The notes under the pieces are model-generated. The model was not told where the DNA came from. It did not search any database and saw only the letters and a program-made list of their open reading frames with translations. From NCBI RefSeq assembly GCF_002844535.1, contig NZ_PJNH01000001.1, forward strand, positions 434,001 through 498,000: a stretch of 64,000 nucleotides of DNA. Direction: 5' to 3'. A program made the position numbers and the translations under genes. The DNA is from Halalkalibacillus sediminis (GTDB lineage Bacteria; Bacillota; Bacilli; Bacillales; Alkalibacillaceae). The first letter of the stretch is position 1; every line of letters begins with the position of its first letter. Shown here in pieces: positions 1 through 9,257 of this stretch.

Positions 1-428
1 ATAAGGAAGATTTCTTTCAGTATATCTTACAAGAGGCGATCAGTGTTGGAGTAAGTGTAATCAGTCATGATCAAATTGATCAGATGAATATCTATGAGTC
101 TACTAAAGTAGCCATGAAGGATGCAATCAATAATTTAGAAGTAACACCACATAGGCTACTTCTAGATGCCATGGAATTAAAGGATCTACCGATTGAACAA
201 GTTTCCCTAATCAAAGGTGATTCCAAGAGTATATCAATTGCAGCTGCTAGTATTGTAGCGAAAGTGACGCGAGACCGTTTAATGAAAGAATTACATATGG
301 ATTTCCCGGTGTATGGCTGGGACAAAAACATGGGTTATGGGACCGCTGAACATCTTGATGGACTGGATGCACACGGCCCTAGTCCGTACCACAGGAAATC
401 TTTCGAACCGGTAAAGATCCGTTCATAG
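1..428 (+). CDS. rnhB: Ribonuclease HII, C-terminal part (5' end outside window)
   Basis: RNase HII nicks the RNA strand of RNA-DNA hybrids and removes single misincorporated ribonucleotides from DNA. Frame 3 is open from base 3, so the gene enters the window from the left and only about 141 C-terminal residues are visible. Family signatures seen are the GDSKSISIAAASIVAKVTRD segment, which carries conserved substrate- and metal-site surroundings, and the downstream GYGTAEHL motif. The first catalytic acidic residues lie outside the window. It is followed 21 bases later by ylqG, as in Bacillus subtilis, and an internal ATG at 84 is not the real start. Confidence 0.93.
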   Translation, partial: KEDFFQYILQEAISVGVSVISHDQIDQMNIYESTKVAMKDAINNLEVTPHRLLLDAMELKDLPIEQVSLIKGDSKSISIAAASIVAKVTRDRLMKELHMDFPVYGWDKNMGYGTAEHLDGLDAHGPSPYHRKSFEPVKIRS

Positions 429-449
429 ACTAACTAGGGTGTGAAACTA

Positions 450-2369
450 ATGAATCAATCAAAAGTCAGTCAATCTTTTCAAGCGATCAGGGTTAATGAT
501 AGCGGTGGAAAACTGTCTTTAAGAGAAGGCCAGATGGTAACCGGTAAGGTAACTAAATTTTTTCCAGATAATAAAGCTCAAATACGAATAGGTAACCACC
601 AATTGGTCGCTCAATTAGATACCTCCCTACAAGCGAATAAAAACTATCTGATGCAAGTCAAACAGACAAGCCCAGTGACACAGCTGCAAGTCATGAGTGA
701 TCAAGTCGTGCGAAATCATCAAGAAGCAGCTCAAACGATGTTACAAAATTTAGGGGTCAAAGGCGCGAAAGCCGATGTACAATTGATCGCATCATTTTTA
801 AGAAACCAGGTACCTATTCAGCAAGGTCAAGTTCAACAATTGCTACAACTTGCTCAAAACAATAGTGGGACGAACCAAACAGCAATATTGCAAGAAATGG
901 TCCAGAGGCAATTACCCCTGGACCAACAAATGTTCAATTCAATCAATCAGCGCGTGAATCATCCGATTTCTTTTTCTCAAAACATACAAAGTCTCCAAAT
1001 GCAGCTTGGAAGTATGACTCAAACCACGAATGAAAAAATTCAATTAGCGAATTACTCTCAATTATTTTCTGGACAAAGAATTGACTCTAATAGTGTCTTG
1101 AATACAATGACTTTTCAAGTTCTACATGAAATCGGGAAAGGTTCGACGTCAACTTTCCAACTGTTCCAGAAAGCGGGCCTCATTTCAAATCAGATGTCCT
1201 TCAATGAATGGTCTGCTATGTGGAAAAATTGGTCTCAATCGAACCAAGTTCAGTTTCAATTGAATGGGAATGGTCAATCCACAAGTAATTTGCAATGGAA
1301 TCAACTACCGATTAATTTTTCTGCTGATCAGTTAAGTCAATCGATCAAGCAATTCAATAGTCAGCAAGTAGTCAGCCAGCCCAAACAGTTAAATCTACTT
1401 CAATCCATCATGGGACAATTGAGTCAATTGCAGCAACAGGGTCCCCAAGGTGTTTCGCAGACTGGCCAAAATTTCTTGCAGAATTCAATGAATTTATCCT
1501 CCGTGAACCAAATGATTAATATGTTGCCGGACGGGCAAAAACAGTTGGCACAGCAGTTACAAAGCCAGCTACAATCAAATAACTTCAACGCTGCCAATCA
1601 ATTGTTGAATAGTCAACAGGGTCAGAGTCTGATGCAATCGATGCAACAGCTCGTTTATAACCAAGCCTCAGGAAGTGAACAACGCGCATTGCAGTTTTGG
1701 AATGCGATGATGCATCAATTTCAGCCGACCAGCACAGGTCAGATGGATACTTTGATGAATCAAATGAAAGGTTTTATGCAGCTCACTCAGCACGAAAGCT
1801 TTGATCAAGCTCTGGTAACTAGGAATCAGTTACCAGATTATCCTTCGATGCAAACTTTGATGAAAGCCGTGAGTGGTCAAATGGGGCAAGCAAATATTCC
1901 AGATTCCATGCAGCAACTCAACCAAATCTTTCAGTCTATACATTTATCGACAAATGAAAGTGTTAAAGAGAGTATTCAGTTCAGTACTCAACTTCCTAAG
2001 GAATTGTTTGGATTGAACGAAGATTTATGGATGGATTTCGAAGGGCAGAAGGAAAAAGACGGATCGATACACCCGAGACAATGCCGGGTGATGTTTTATT
2101 TAGACCTTCCTCAGTTGCAAGAAACCGTCATTGATATGCAGGTTAGAAACGGAGAAGTTGACTTGAATATTTTTCATGATTCTCCTGAGCGATTAAAACC
2201 GCTCATTTCACCCCTACAGCCAGGGTTAGAAAAGAATCTACAGCTCAAAGAATACACATTGAATAGTGTTGAAATCAAACCATTATCGCAGCAAGAGATT
2301 TCTGTATCAAACACGCATGCCTATAATCAAAATGTAATTTCCCATAAGGGGGTCGACTACCGAATATGA
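450..2369 (+). CDS. ylqG: Glutamine-rich FliK-like protein (YlqG family)
   Basis: A 639-residue protein that is strikingly rich in Gln, Asn, Ser and Met through its middle (about residues 140-500). The end (about 520-639) is more ordinary and resembles the C-terminal domain of flagellar hook-length control proteins (an LDLPQLQETVIDMQVRNGEVDLNIF segment, broken here only for description). I chose ATG 450, because AGGG at 436-439 is well spaced from it, rather than GTG 441. The stop overlaps ylqH by four bases (ATGA). Its neighbour is a solitary FlhB C-terminal domain, so both copy parts of the flagellar substrate-specificity switch. The function is not established here; a role in export or hook control is inference. 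Confidence 0.7.
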   Translation: MNQSKVSQSFQAIRVNDSGGKLSLREGQMVTGKVTKFFPDNKAQIRIGNHQLVAQLDTSLQANKNYLMQVKQTSPVTQLQVMSDQVVRNHQEAAQTMLQNLGVKGAKADVQLIASFLRNQVPIQQGQVQQLLQLAQNNSGTNQTAILQEMVQRQLPLDQQMFNSINQRVNHPISFSQNIQSLQMQLGSMTQTTNEKIQLANYSQLFSGQRIDSNSVLNTMTFQVLHEIGKGSTSTFQLFQKAGLISNQMSFNEWSAMWKNWSQSNQVQFQLNGNGQSTSNLQWNQLPINFSADQLSQSIKQFNSQQVVSQPKQLNLLQSIMGQLSQLQQQGPQGVSQTGQNFLQNSMNLSSVNQMINMLPDGQKQLAQQLQSQLQSNNFNAANQLLNSQQGQSLMQSMQQLVYNQASGSEQRALQFWNAMMHQFQPTSTGQMDTLMNQMKGFMQLTQHESFDQALVTRNQLPDYPSMQTLMKAVSGQMGQANIPDSMQQLNQIFQSIHLSTNESVKESIQFSTQLPKELFGLNEDLWMDFEGQKEKDGSIHPRQCRVMFYLDLPQLQETVIDMQVRNGEVDLNIFHDSPERLKPLISPLQPGLEKNLQLKEYTLNSVEIKPLSQQEISVSNTHAYNQNVISHKGVDYRI

Positions 2370-2641
2370 AGAAATTTGTCCCCGATAGGAAGCAAGCTAT
2401 TGCATTAAAATATGATGAAGGAAGCGACGAAGCACCTCAAATAGTTGCAAAAGGACAAGGACTAGTAGCAGAAAAAATATTGGACTCTGCGTCAGATCAT
2501 GAGGTTCCAGTTCATGAGGATGCAACCCTTATTCAACTGATGGATGAGTTGAACATCAATGACCGGATTCCAGAGGATCTTTATCAAGCAGTGGCTGAAG
2601 TTTTTGCTTTTATTTACCAAATGGATAAAAAATATAAATAA
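2366..2641 (+). CDS. ylqH: Stand-alone FlhB C-terminal-domain protein (YlqH/FhlB-like)
   Basis: A 91-residue soluble protein with no membrane segments. It aligns by eye with the cytoplasmic tail of the FlhB encoded in this window: ALKYDE, EAP.IVAKG near the start, then IPEDLYQAVAEVFAFIYQMDKK against IPEEFFQAVAEVLAYVYSLEKK. The autocleavage NPTH of FlhB is missing; the equivalent position reads VPDRKQAIALKYDE. It therefore mimics the already cleaved FlhB tail. It overlaps ylqG by four bases. Homologous proteins (FhlB) can substitute for part of the FlhB tail in other bacteria; whether this one does is inference. Confidence 0.8.
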   Translation: MKKFVPDRKQAIALKYDEGSDEAPQIVAKGQGLVAEKILDSASDHEVPVHEDATLIQLMDELNINDRIPEDLYQAVAEVFAFIYQMDKKYK

Positions 2642-2668
2642 TATCCGACATTTATCGCGTCATTCCTT

Positions 2669-2695
2669 TTGAAACCAACATTTTTCATGTATAAT
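2669..2695 (+). promoter_or_regulatory. Candidate sigma-A promoter for sucCD
   Basis: A perfect -10 hexamer TATAAT at 2690-2695 is preceded by TTGAAA at 2669-2674, with a 15-base spacer that is shorter than optimal. It lies in the 128-base gap before sucC, with no other gene in that gap. Confidence 0.6.
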
Positions 2696-2769
2696 GTTAA
2701 TCGTGTGGTTTCCAGACATATTTATTTTATAAATCTTTATGAAGTAACATTTCGATGGGAGGATGTAAC

Positions 2770-3930
2770 ATGAACATTCATGAGTATCAAGCGAAGGAAA
2801 TTTTCCGCCAATACAACGTTGCAGTTCCTAATAGCAAAGTTGCTTTTTCTGTTGATGAAGCAGTTGAAGCCGCTAAAGAATTAGGTTCGAATATCAGCGT
2901 TGTCAAAGCACAGATTCACGCAGGTGGACGTGGTAATGCAGGCGGTGTAAAAATCGCTAAAAATATTGACGAAGTACGCCAATATGCAGACGAAATTCTA
3001 GGAAAGACATTAGTGACGCACCAAACAGGTCCTGAAGGAAAGCAAGTCAATCGTCTTTTAATTGAAGAAGGTTGCGATATCAAAAACGAATACTATATCG
3101 GACTTGTTATGGACCGTGCTACTTCTAGAGTTGTCATGATGGCTTCTGAAGAAGGTGGTACTGAGATTGAAGAAGTGGCTGAAAAAACGCCAGAAAAAAT
3201 CTTCAAAGAGGTTATCGACCCTGTTGTAGGCCTAACTCCATTCCAAGCAAGAAGATTAGCATTCCATATCAACATTCCTGATGAAATGCTAGGGAATGCA
3301 GTTAAATTCATGACGCGTCTATACACTGTGTTCATGGAAAAAGACTGTTCAATTGCTGAAATCAACCCATTAGTTACAACTAACGATGGTCAAGTATTAG
3401 CATTAGATGCGAAGTTGAACTTTGATGATAACGCATTATTCCGTCAAAAAGATGTATTTGAACTTCGTGATCTAGATGAAGAAGATGAAAAGGAAATCGA
3501 AGCTTCTAAGCATGACTTAAGCTATGTAGCGCTTGATGGAAACATTGGTTGCATGGTTAATGGCGCAGGCCTAGCTATGTCAACAATGGATATCATCAAA
3601 CATTATGGCGGCGAACCGGCTAACTTCCTAGATGTTGGGGGCGGTGCGACTGCTGAAAAAGTAACAGAAGCGTTCAAAATCATTTTGTCCGATGACAACG
3701 TGAAAGGTATTTTTGTCAACATTTTCGGTGGAATCATGAAGTGTGATGTTATTGCTGAAGGTGTAGTCGAAGCTACGAAACAAATCGGTTTAGAAATCCC
3801 TCTAGTAGTACGCTTAGAAGGTACTAATGTAGACCAAGGGAAGAAAATCTTAGAAGATTCTGGCTTAAATATCACTTCTGCAGATTCTATGGCTGACGGT
3901 GCAGAAAAAATTGTATCTCTAGTAAAATAG
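2770..3930 (+). CDS. sucC: Succinyl-CoA ligase (ADP-forming) beta subunit
   Basis: The beta subunit of the TCA-cycle enzyme that interconverts succinyl-CoA and succinate with nucleotide triphosphate synthesis. The 386-residue length is normal for the family. The N-terminal ATP-grasp domain begins [17 protein letters not shown] and has the K.Q.HAGGRG.AGGVK nucleotide-binding motif. The C-terminal CoA-ligase-type flavodoxin-like domain has LDVGGGA and [10 protein letters not shown], both conserved. Start ATG 2770 has GGGAGG at 2757-2762; an upstream in-frame ATG at 2755 lacks a ribosome site. It is followed 16 bases later by sucD, so the two form an operon. Confidence 0.97.
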   Translation: MNIHEYQAKEIFRQYNVAVPNSKVAFSVDEAVEAAKELGSNISVVKAQIHAGGRGNAGGVKIAKNIDEVRQYADEILGKTLVTHQTGPEGKQVNRLLIEEGCDIKNEYYIGLVMDRATSRVVMMASEEGGTEIEEVAEKTPEKIFKEVIDPVVGLTPFQARRLAFHINIPDEMLGNAVKFMTRLYTVFMEKDCSIAEINPLVTTNDGQVLALDAKLNFDDNALFRQKDVFELRDLDEEDEKEIEASKHDLSYVALDGNIGCMVNGAGLAMSTMDIIKHYGGEPANFLDVGGGATAEKVTEAFKIILSDDNVKGIFVNIFGGIMKCDVIAEGVVEATKQIGLEIPLVVRLEGTNVDQGKKILEDSGLNITSADSMADGAEKIVSLVK

Positions 3931-3946
3931 GAAAGGACGGACGAAA

Positions 3947-4849
3947 ATGAGCGTATATATTAATAAAGACACAAAAGTACTTGTTCAAGGTATCACTGGT
4001 GGAACAGCTAAATTCCACACAGAACAAATGCTTGAATATGGAACGAATATCGTAGCAGGTGTAACTCCTAAAAAAGGCGGCACTGAAGTTGCTGGAGTAC
4101 CTGTCTTCAATACTGTACAAGATGCAGTAATCGAAACAGGCGCAACAGCTTCTGTCATTTACGTACCTGCTCCATTTGCTGCAGATGCAATCATGGAAGC
4201 AGTGGATGCACAATTAGATCTTGCTATTTGCATCACTGAGCATATCCCAGTAAGCGATATGGTAAAAGTGAAGCGTTATATGGAAGGTAAGAAAACTCGT
4301 TTAGTTGGTCCTAACTGCCCGGGTGTAATTACTCCAGACGAATGTAAAATTGGTATCATGCCTGGATACATTCACAAGAAAGGTCATATCGGAGTTGTTT
4401 CACGTTCTGGTACATTGACTTACGAAGCAGTTCATCAGTTATCTGAGGAAGGTTTCGGACAGTCAACTGCTGTTGGTATCGGGGGAGACCCAGTAAACGG
4501 TACAAACTTCATCGATGTATTGAAAGCATTCAATGATGATCCGGACACTCATGCAGTCATGATGATCGGTGAAATCGGTGGTACAGCTGAAGAAGAAGCA
4601 GCTGAATGGGTGAAGGCTCATATGACAAAACCAGTTGTTGGCTTTATCGGTGGTACAACGGCACCTCCAGGAAAACGCATGGGCCATGCTGGTGCGATCA
4701 TTTCTGGTGGTAAAGGTACAGCTGAAGAGAAAACTCGCATTATGAATGAATGTGGCATTGAAGTAGCTGAAACGCCTGCAGTTATGGGTCAAACGCTAAT
4801 CGGTGTCTTGAAAGAAAACAATCTTTACGACAAATGTAAAACTCATTAA
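3947..4849 (+). CDS. sucD: Succinyl-CoA ligase (ADP-forming) alpha subunit
   Basis: The alpha subunit of succinyl-CoA synthetase, 300 residues, normal length. The N-terminal CoA-binding Rossmann domain starts [20 protein letters not shown]. The catalytic phosphohistidine is His247 in [14 protein letters not shown], and the ligase motif [15 protein letters not shown] precedes it. AGGACGG lies upstream of ATG 3947. An intrinsic terminator follows within 10 bases, closing the sucCD unit. Confidence 0.97.
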   Translation: MSVYINKDTKVLVQGITGGTAKFHTEQMLEYGTNIVAGVTPKKGGTEVAGVPVFNTVQDAVIETGATASVIYVPAPFAADAIMEAVDAQLDLAICITEHIPVSDMVKVKRYMEGKKTRLVGPNCPGVITPDECKIGIMPGYIHKKGHIGVVSRSGTLTYEAVHQLSEEGFGQSTAVGIGGDPVNGTNFIDVLKAFNDDPDTHAVMMIGEIGGTAEEEAAEWVKAHMTKPVVGFIGGTTAPPGKRMGHAGAIISGGKGTAEEKTRIMNECGIEVAETPAVMGQTLIGVLKENNLYDKCKTH

Positions 4850-4855
4850 TATTCT

Positions 4856-4891
4856 AAAAAAGGTTTAGGGTTCACCCCCTAAACCTTTTTT
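4856..4891 (+). terminator. Intrinsic terminator after sucD
   Basis: An A-run, the stem GGTTTAGGG with its complement CCCTAAACC, and a run of six or more T bases. The symmetric A and T tails mean that it could work in both directions. Confidence 0.9.
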
Positions 4892-4941
4892 ACACTAATA
4901 TCCCTCTTATAACCTCAAAATCACATACAGGAGAGTGAAAC

Positions 4942-5817
4942 ATGGATTTGAAATCCCCTTCCTTCGAACTCTTCCACCTCATGCAAAGTCACCTAATCAC
5001 AAGAAGAAAAGTTCAATATCTTTTATTAAAAGATCCCAACCTTGAACAACTACTTAAATTAAAAGAAAAGCACCTTCAACATTATTTTAAATTAAATTCT
5101 CATCATGCAATTCAATTGTATAAATATATTCATGATCCACACAATCGCGCTAGAAATTCACTCTTGTATAAAGAATGGAAACCAATCACTATCTATGACG
5201 ATGATTTCCCTCAGTCTTTAAGCCAAATTCCTGATCCCCCATTAATCCTATATTGTATTGGAGACCTCAGCTTATTAAACTCACAAATGATCAGTGTTAT
5301 CGGATCGAGAAAACCCTCTCAAGAAGCATCCAAGAAAATAGAAGCATTACTTCCTAGTCTTATCAAACACCCTTTAACAATCGTAAGCGGCTTAGCATAT
5401 GGTATCGATGCAATGGCTCACCAAATCACGTTGCGCCAAAGCGGTAAAACAATTGCTGTCCTTGGGTATGGCTATGACCATTGCTATCCTAGCTCACATA
5501 TTTCTCTTCAAGAGAAAATTAAAAATAAAGGCTTGATTTTATCAGAATATCCCCCAAATATTAGGCCTCAAAAATGGCACTTCCCTGAACGTAATCGGTT
5601 AATAAGTGGGCTTTCTAAAGCTACTTTAATTATAGAAGCTACAGAAAGAAGTGGGACAATGATTACTGCGGATCAGTCGCTAGAACAAGGAAAAGACATA
5701 TTCGTCGTTCCAGATTCCATTTTTCTGAAACAAAGTCAGGGATGTATTAAATTATTAAAGGAAGGAGCAATTCCAATCACGTCTGGTGAGGAAATAATTA
5801 ATCACCTTAGTATTTAA
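4942..5817 (+). CDS. dprA: DNA processing protein DprA (Smf)
   Basis: DprA binds incoming single-stranded DNA during natural transformation, loads RecA and removes SSB. The 291-residue protein has the extended Rossmann fold: VIGSRKPS near residue 119, SGLAYGIDAMAHQ, AVLGYGYDHCYP, then HFPERNRLISGLS and EATERSGTMITADQSLEQGKDIFVVP. GGAGAG lies upstream of ATG 4942. It is separated from sucD by a terminator and from topA by a promoter, so it is probably expressed alone. I saw no clear ComK box upstream. The presence of dprA alone does not prove competence. Confidence 0.95.
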   Translation: MDLKSPSFELFHLMQSHLITRRKVQYLLLKDPNLEQLLKLKEKHLQHYFKLNSHHAIQLYKYIHDPHNRARNSLLYKEWKPITIYDDDFPQSLSQIPDPPLILYCIGDLSLLNSQMISVIGSRKPSQEASKKIEALLPSLIKHPLTIVSGLAYGIDAMAHQITLRQSGKTIAVLGYGYDHCYPSSHISLQEKIKNKGLILSEYPPNIRPQKWHFPERNRLISGLSKATLIIEATERSGTMITADQSLEQGKDIFVVPDSIFLKQSQGCIKLLKEGAIPITSGEEIINHLSI

Positions 5818-5865
5818 ATAAAGCCCCGATAACGCATGAAAAAATTCCTTTATTAAAAAAGGTGT

Positions 5866-5895
5866 TTGACAAAACGCATAGAAATAATTAATAAT
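5866..5895 (+). promoter_or_regulatory. Candidate sigma-A promoter for topA
   Basis: TTGACA at 5866-5871 is a perfect -35. It is followed at 17-18 bases by the overlapping -10 candidates TAATAA (5889-5894) and AATAAT (5890-5895). It is placed 48 bases before the topA start. Confidence 0.7.
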
Positions 5896-5942
5896 GAATG
5901 AGATTTACAAAAAGGAAATCACCTCGTAGGAGGACTCGTAGA

Positions 5943-8018
5943 ATGTCAGATTATTTAGTAATTGTTGAATCACCAGCCAAAGCAAAAACTATTGAAAGAT
6001 ATTTAGGAAAAAAATACACCGTTAAAGCTTCAATGGGGCATGTAATTGATTTACCAAAAAGCCAAATGGGTGTAGATGTAGAAAACGATTTCGAACCACG
6101 ATACATTACGATACGTGGAAAAGGTCCTGTTTTAAATGATTTGAAAAAAGCAGCTAAAAAGTCGAAGAAAGTCTTTCTCGCAGCCGACCCCGATAGAGAA
6201 GGGGAAGCGATCGCATGGCACCTTGCACACTCTTTAGGTGTTGATGATGAGAGACCTTACCGCGTAGTATTTAATGAAATTACTAAAGATGCTGTCAAAG
6301 CATCTTTTAAAGAGCCTAGAAAAATCAATATGGATCTCGTGCACGCGCAACAAGCTAGAAGGGTTTTAGACCGTTTAGTTGGTTATAACATAAGCCCATT
6401 ACTATGGAAGAAAGTTAAAAAAGGCTTAAGTGCTGGACGTGTGCAATCAGTTGCCGTAAAAATGATTATTGATCGTGAAAATGAAATCAATAATTTCGAG
6501 CCAGAAGAATATTGGTCAATCACAGGTAATTTCAAACATAATAAAAAAGAATTCGAAGCGAAGTTTTATGGAATAGATGGAAAGAAAACTGAATTAAAAA
6601 CTGAAGAAGATGTTCAAGGTATTTTAAAAAAGCTCGATGGTAATTCGTTCAAAGTAGACAAAGTGAATAAGAGAGAACGTAAGCGAAACCCAGCTTTACC
6701 GTTCACCACTTCATCCTTACAACAGGAAGCATTCCGCAAATTGAATTTCCGTGCTAAGAAGACGATGATGATCGCCCAGCAGTTATATGAGGGGATCAAT
6801 CTGGGTGGTAAAAATGGGATTACTGGTCTTATCACTTATATGCGAACAGATTCCACCAGAATTTCAAATACTGCTAAACAAGAAGCTTCTCAGTGGATCG
6901 AAGAGAAACACGGAAAAGAATATCTTGGTAAGCAGACCCAAGCGAAAAATAAGGAACGTTCCCAAGATGCGCACGAAGCAATTCGACCAACTTCCGTTCA
7001 TAATGACCCGAAAACCATTAAACCTAAATTGTCGAGAGATCAGTATAGACTCTATAAATTGATTTGGGAGAGATTTGTTGCGAGTCAAATGGCCCCTGCG
7101 ATCCTAGACACAGTAACAGCTCATTTGTTGAATGAGGGAGTAGAATTCCGAGCTTCTGGTTCTGAAATCAAATTCAAAGGTTTTATGACCTTGTATGTAG
7201 AAGGTAGCGATGATCAGAAAAAAGATGATAATAAAATCCTTCCTCCTTTAGAAGAAGGGATCCAAGTAGAAGCTGAAGAGATCAATCCTGACCAACACTT
7301 TACTCAACCACCACCAAGATATACAGAAGCAAGACTTGTCAGGACTTTAGAGGAAAAAGGTATAGGACGCCCATCTACTTATGCTCCAACATTGGACACT
7401 ATTCAAAGGAGAGGCTATGTCTCGTTAGATAATCGCCGTTTCATTCCAACTGAACTAGGAATCATCGTCATCGATATTTTGAAGGAGTATTTCCCAGAAG
7501 TTATTGATGTAGAGTTCACTGTGAATATGGAGAACTCCTTAGACGGTGTAGAAGAAGGATCGCAAGAATGGCGAGAAATCATACGTAATTTCTATCAAGA
7601 TTTTGAAAAACACTTGGAAAAAGCAGAGGAAGAGATGGAAAAGATCGAAGTCCGTGACGAACCTGCTGGAATAGACTGCGAAAAATGTGGTCACGAGATG
7701 GTTTACAAAATGGGAAGGTACGGTAAGTTTCTCGCATGTTCCAACTTTCCGGAATGTCGAAATACTAAACCAATCTTGAAAGAGATCGGCGTGAATTGCC
7801 CTAAATGTAAAGAAGGCAATATCGTTGAGAGAAAAAGTAAAAAGAACAGGGTATTCTATGGTTGTGATCGATATCCAGAATGCGACTTTATTTCATGGGA
7901 TAAGCCAATTGAAAGACCATGCCCGAAATGTTCTTCGCTCTTAGTTGAAAAGAAAAATAAAAAGAGTACTCAGATCAAGTGTACTGAATGTGACTACGAA
8001 GAAAGAGAACAAAATTAA
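5943..8018 (+). CDS. topA: DNA topoisomerase I
   Basis: A type IA topoisomerase that relaxes negative supercoils. It has 691 residues. The TOPRIM domain starts [17 protein letters not shown], with the acidic triad in [15 protein letters not shown]. The catalytic tyrosine is Tyr299 in [11 protein letters not shown]. Three C-terminal zinc-finger repeats each carry four cysteines (CEKCGHEM...[15 protein letters not shown]...[15 protein letters not shown]...CTEC). ATG 5943 is preceded by AGGAGG. The in-frame upstream ATG at 5898 would add a basic 15-residue leader and lies next to the -10 region, so I reject it. A terminator follows directly. Confidence 0.97.
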   Translation: MSDYLVIVESPAKAKTIERYLGKKYTVKASMGHVIDLPKSQMGVDVENDFEPRYITIRGKGPVLNDLKKAAKKSKKVFLAADPDREGEAIAWHLAHSLGVDDERPYRVVFNEITKDAVKASFKEPRKINMDLVHAQQARRVLDRLVGYNISPLLWKKVKKGLSAGRVQSVAVKMIIDRENEINNFEPEEYWSITGNFKHNKKEFEAKFYGIDGKKTELKTEEDVQGILKKLDGNSFKVDKVNKRERKRNPALPFTTSSLQQEAFRKLNFRAKKTMMIAQQLYEGINLGGKNGITGLITYMRTDSTRISNTAKQEASQWIEEKHGKEYLGKQTQAKNKERSQDAHEAIRPTSVHNDPKTIKPKLSRDQYRLYKLIWERFVASQMAPAILDTVTAHLLNEGVEFRASGSEIKFKGFMTLYVEGSDDQKKDDNKILPPLEEGIQVEAEEINPDQHFTQPPPRYTEARLVRTLEEKGIGRPSTYAPTLDTIQRRGYVSLDNRRFIPTELGIIVIDILKEYFPEVIDVEFTVNMENSLDGVEEGSQEWREIIRNFYQDFEKHLEKAEEEMEKIEVRDEPAGIDCEKCGHEMVYKMGRYGKFLACSNFPECRNTKPILKEIGVNCPKCKEGNIVERKSKKNRVFYGCDRYPECDFISWDKPIERPCPKCSSLLVEKKNKKSTQIKCTECDYEEREQN

Positions 8019-8023
8019 AGGAA

Positions 8024-8054
8024 AAGAGAACTCGTGAGAACGGGTTCTTTTTTT
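8024..8054 (+). terminator. Intrinsic terminator after topA
   Basis: An 8-base-pair stem, AGAACTCG (8027-8034) with CGGGTTCT (8041-8048) and one G-U pair, followed by a run of T bases. It separates topA from the xerC operon, where B. subtilis instead carries trmFO. Confidence 0.85.
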
Positions 8055-8139
8055 ATTGATATGAATTCTGAAAATATTCAATCTAATAGAATATATTTCT
8101 CCATAATTGTTAAGGATGGTAATGATTGAGTTTTTTAAA

Positions 8140-8168
8140 TTGACACACAATTTTAAATCATATAGAAT
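8140..8168 (+). promoter_or_regulatory. Strong sigma-A promoter for xerC-hslVU-codY
   Basis: TTGACA at 8140-8145, a 17-base spacer and TAGAAT at 8163-8168 are near consensus. Transcription would start near 8175, giving a leader of about 165 bases. A second, weaker candidate is the extended -10 TGTTACAAT ending at 8267, with TTCAGC at 8239-8244. The rest of the 284-base gap (8055-8338) is very AT-rich and shows no gene or trmFO remnant. Confidence 0.7.
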
Positions 8169-8234
8169 ATTTCATTGGTGCTTTCGGTTATAATGAAGAT
8201 TGGTAAACTTTTTTAAGAACTTGAAAAAAGTTGG

Positions 8235-8253
8235 ACTATTCAGCACTATTCAG
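8235..8253 (+). repeat. Short direct repeat upstream of xerC
   Basis: ACTATTCAG occurs twice, at 8235-8243 and 8245-8253, with a 10-base period (one DNA turn). The second copy extends into ACTATTCAGAATTTT, which matches the CodY consensus AATTTTCWGAAAATT at 11 of 15 positions. The copies overlap the -35 and spacer of the weaker promoter candidate. A regulator site is possible, but chance is not excluded. Confidence 0.4.
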
Positions 8254-8338
8254 AATTTTGTTACAATTTAGTAAAATTCGTTGAAATTAAATAAAATGTT
8301 TGGTAAGATTTAATCGTTTTGAAAGGTAGCGATTCATT

Positions 8339-9238
8339 ATGGCCTTACATCAATCAAAAGAGCAGTTCAAAGAATATCTGAAAGTCGAGAAGAACGCTTC
8401 CCCTCATACGATTAAACATTATATGTATGATATTGGTCAGTTCGAAGCGTTTTTACTAAAAGAATCTTTGAAGAATTGGAAAGATGCGGATCATTTATTG
8501 ATTCGTAATTTTTTAACGGAATTATACCAGACGAAAATAACCAAAAGAACAGTATCAAGAAAGCTTTCCAGCTTGCGGAGTTTCTACAATTTTCTTGAGC
8601 GGGAAGGCTTGGTGGAACAGAATCCTTTCCATTATGTAACTATGCCTAAAATGGAAAAGAACATACCAGAATTTTTTTACGAAGAAGAAATAGAGAAACT
8701 GTTTGAAGTGGAAGACCTAACAACTCCCCTAGGACAAAGAAACCAGGCGATGATTGAATTACTTTATGCATCAGGCTTACGAGTCACTGAGTTGACTACT
8801 ATAAACGTTCACGATATTGATTTCTCAGTTGGGTCAGTTCTAGTAACGGGTAAAGGGAAAAAGCAGCGTCACATCCCATTTGGCTCACATGCTCAGAAGG
8901 CATTGCTGAAGTATATGCGTGATGGCCGTGATCAGTTGATTTCAAAACGAAATAGCGATACAGACGTCGTATTTTTAAATAATATGGGTAAGCCTTTAAC
9001 TGCAAGAGGTGTAAGTTACATTTTAAATAGCATGATTCAAAAGGTAGCAAAGACGTCTTCTATTCATCCTCACAAATTAAGGCATACATTCGCCACTCAT
9101 TTATTGAATAAGGGAGCGGATTTACGCTCTGTTCAAGAAATGTTGGGGCATGAAAATTTGTCTTCTACTCAGGTATATACTCATGTAACTAAGGATTATT
9201 TGCAGAAGATATATAAAAATGCTCATCCAAGAGCGTAA
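8339..9238 (+). CDS. xerC: Site-specific tyrosine recombinase XerC (CodV)
   Basis: With XerD this recombinase resolves chromosome dimers at the dif site. The 299-residue protein has an N-terminal SAM-like DNA-binding domain (about 1-90) and a C-terminal catalytic domain. Active-site residues are Arg148 (ASGLRVTEL), His245 and Arg248 ([13 protein letters not shown]), His271 (MLGHENL) and the nucleophile Tyr280 (TQVYTHVT). AAAGGTAG precedes ATG 8339. It is the first gene of the xerC-hslV-hslU-codY operon. Orthology to CodV, rather than to a phage integrase, rests on this context. Confidence 0.95.
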   Translation: MALHQSKEQFKEYLKVEKNASPHTIKHYMYDIGQFEAFLLKESLKNWKDADHLLIRNFLTELYQTKITKRTVSRKLSSLRSFYNFLEREGLVEQNPFHYVTMPKMEKNIPEFFYEEEIEKLFEVEDLTTPLGQRNQAMIELLYASGLRVTELTTINVHDIDFSVGSVLVTGKGKKQRHIPFGSHAQKALLKYMRDGRDQLISKRNSDTDVVFLNNMGKPLTARGVSYILNSMIQKVAKTSSIHPHKLRHTFATHLLNKGADLRSVQEMLGHENLSSTQVYTHVTKDYLQKIYKNAHPRA

Positions 9239-9257
9239 CGATAAGCGAGGGATTAAG

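Noticed and set aside
8059-8073. CodY-like TGAATTCTGAAAATA near the topA terminator
   Set aside because: Only 10 of 15 positions match, with one good half-site; expected by chance in AT-rich DNA.
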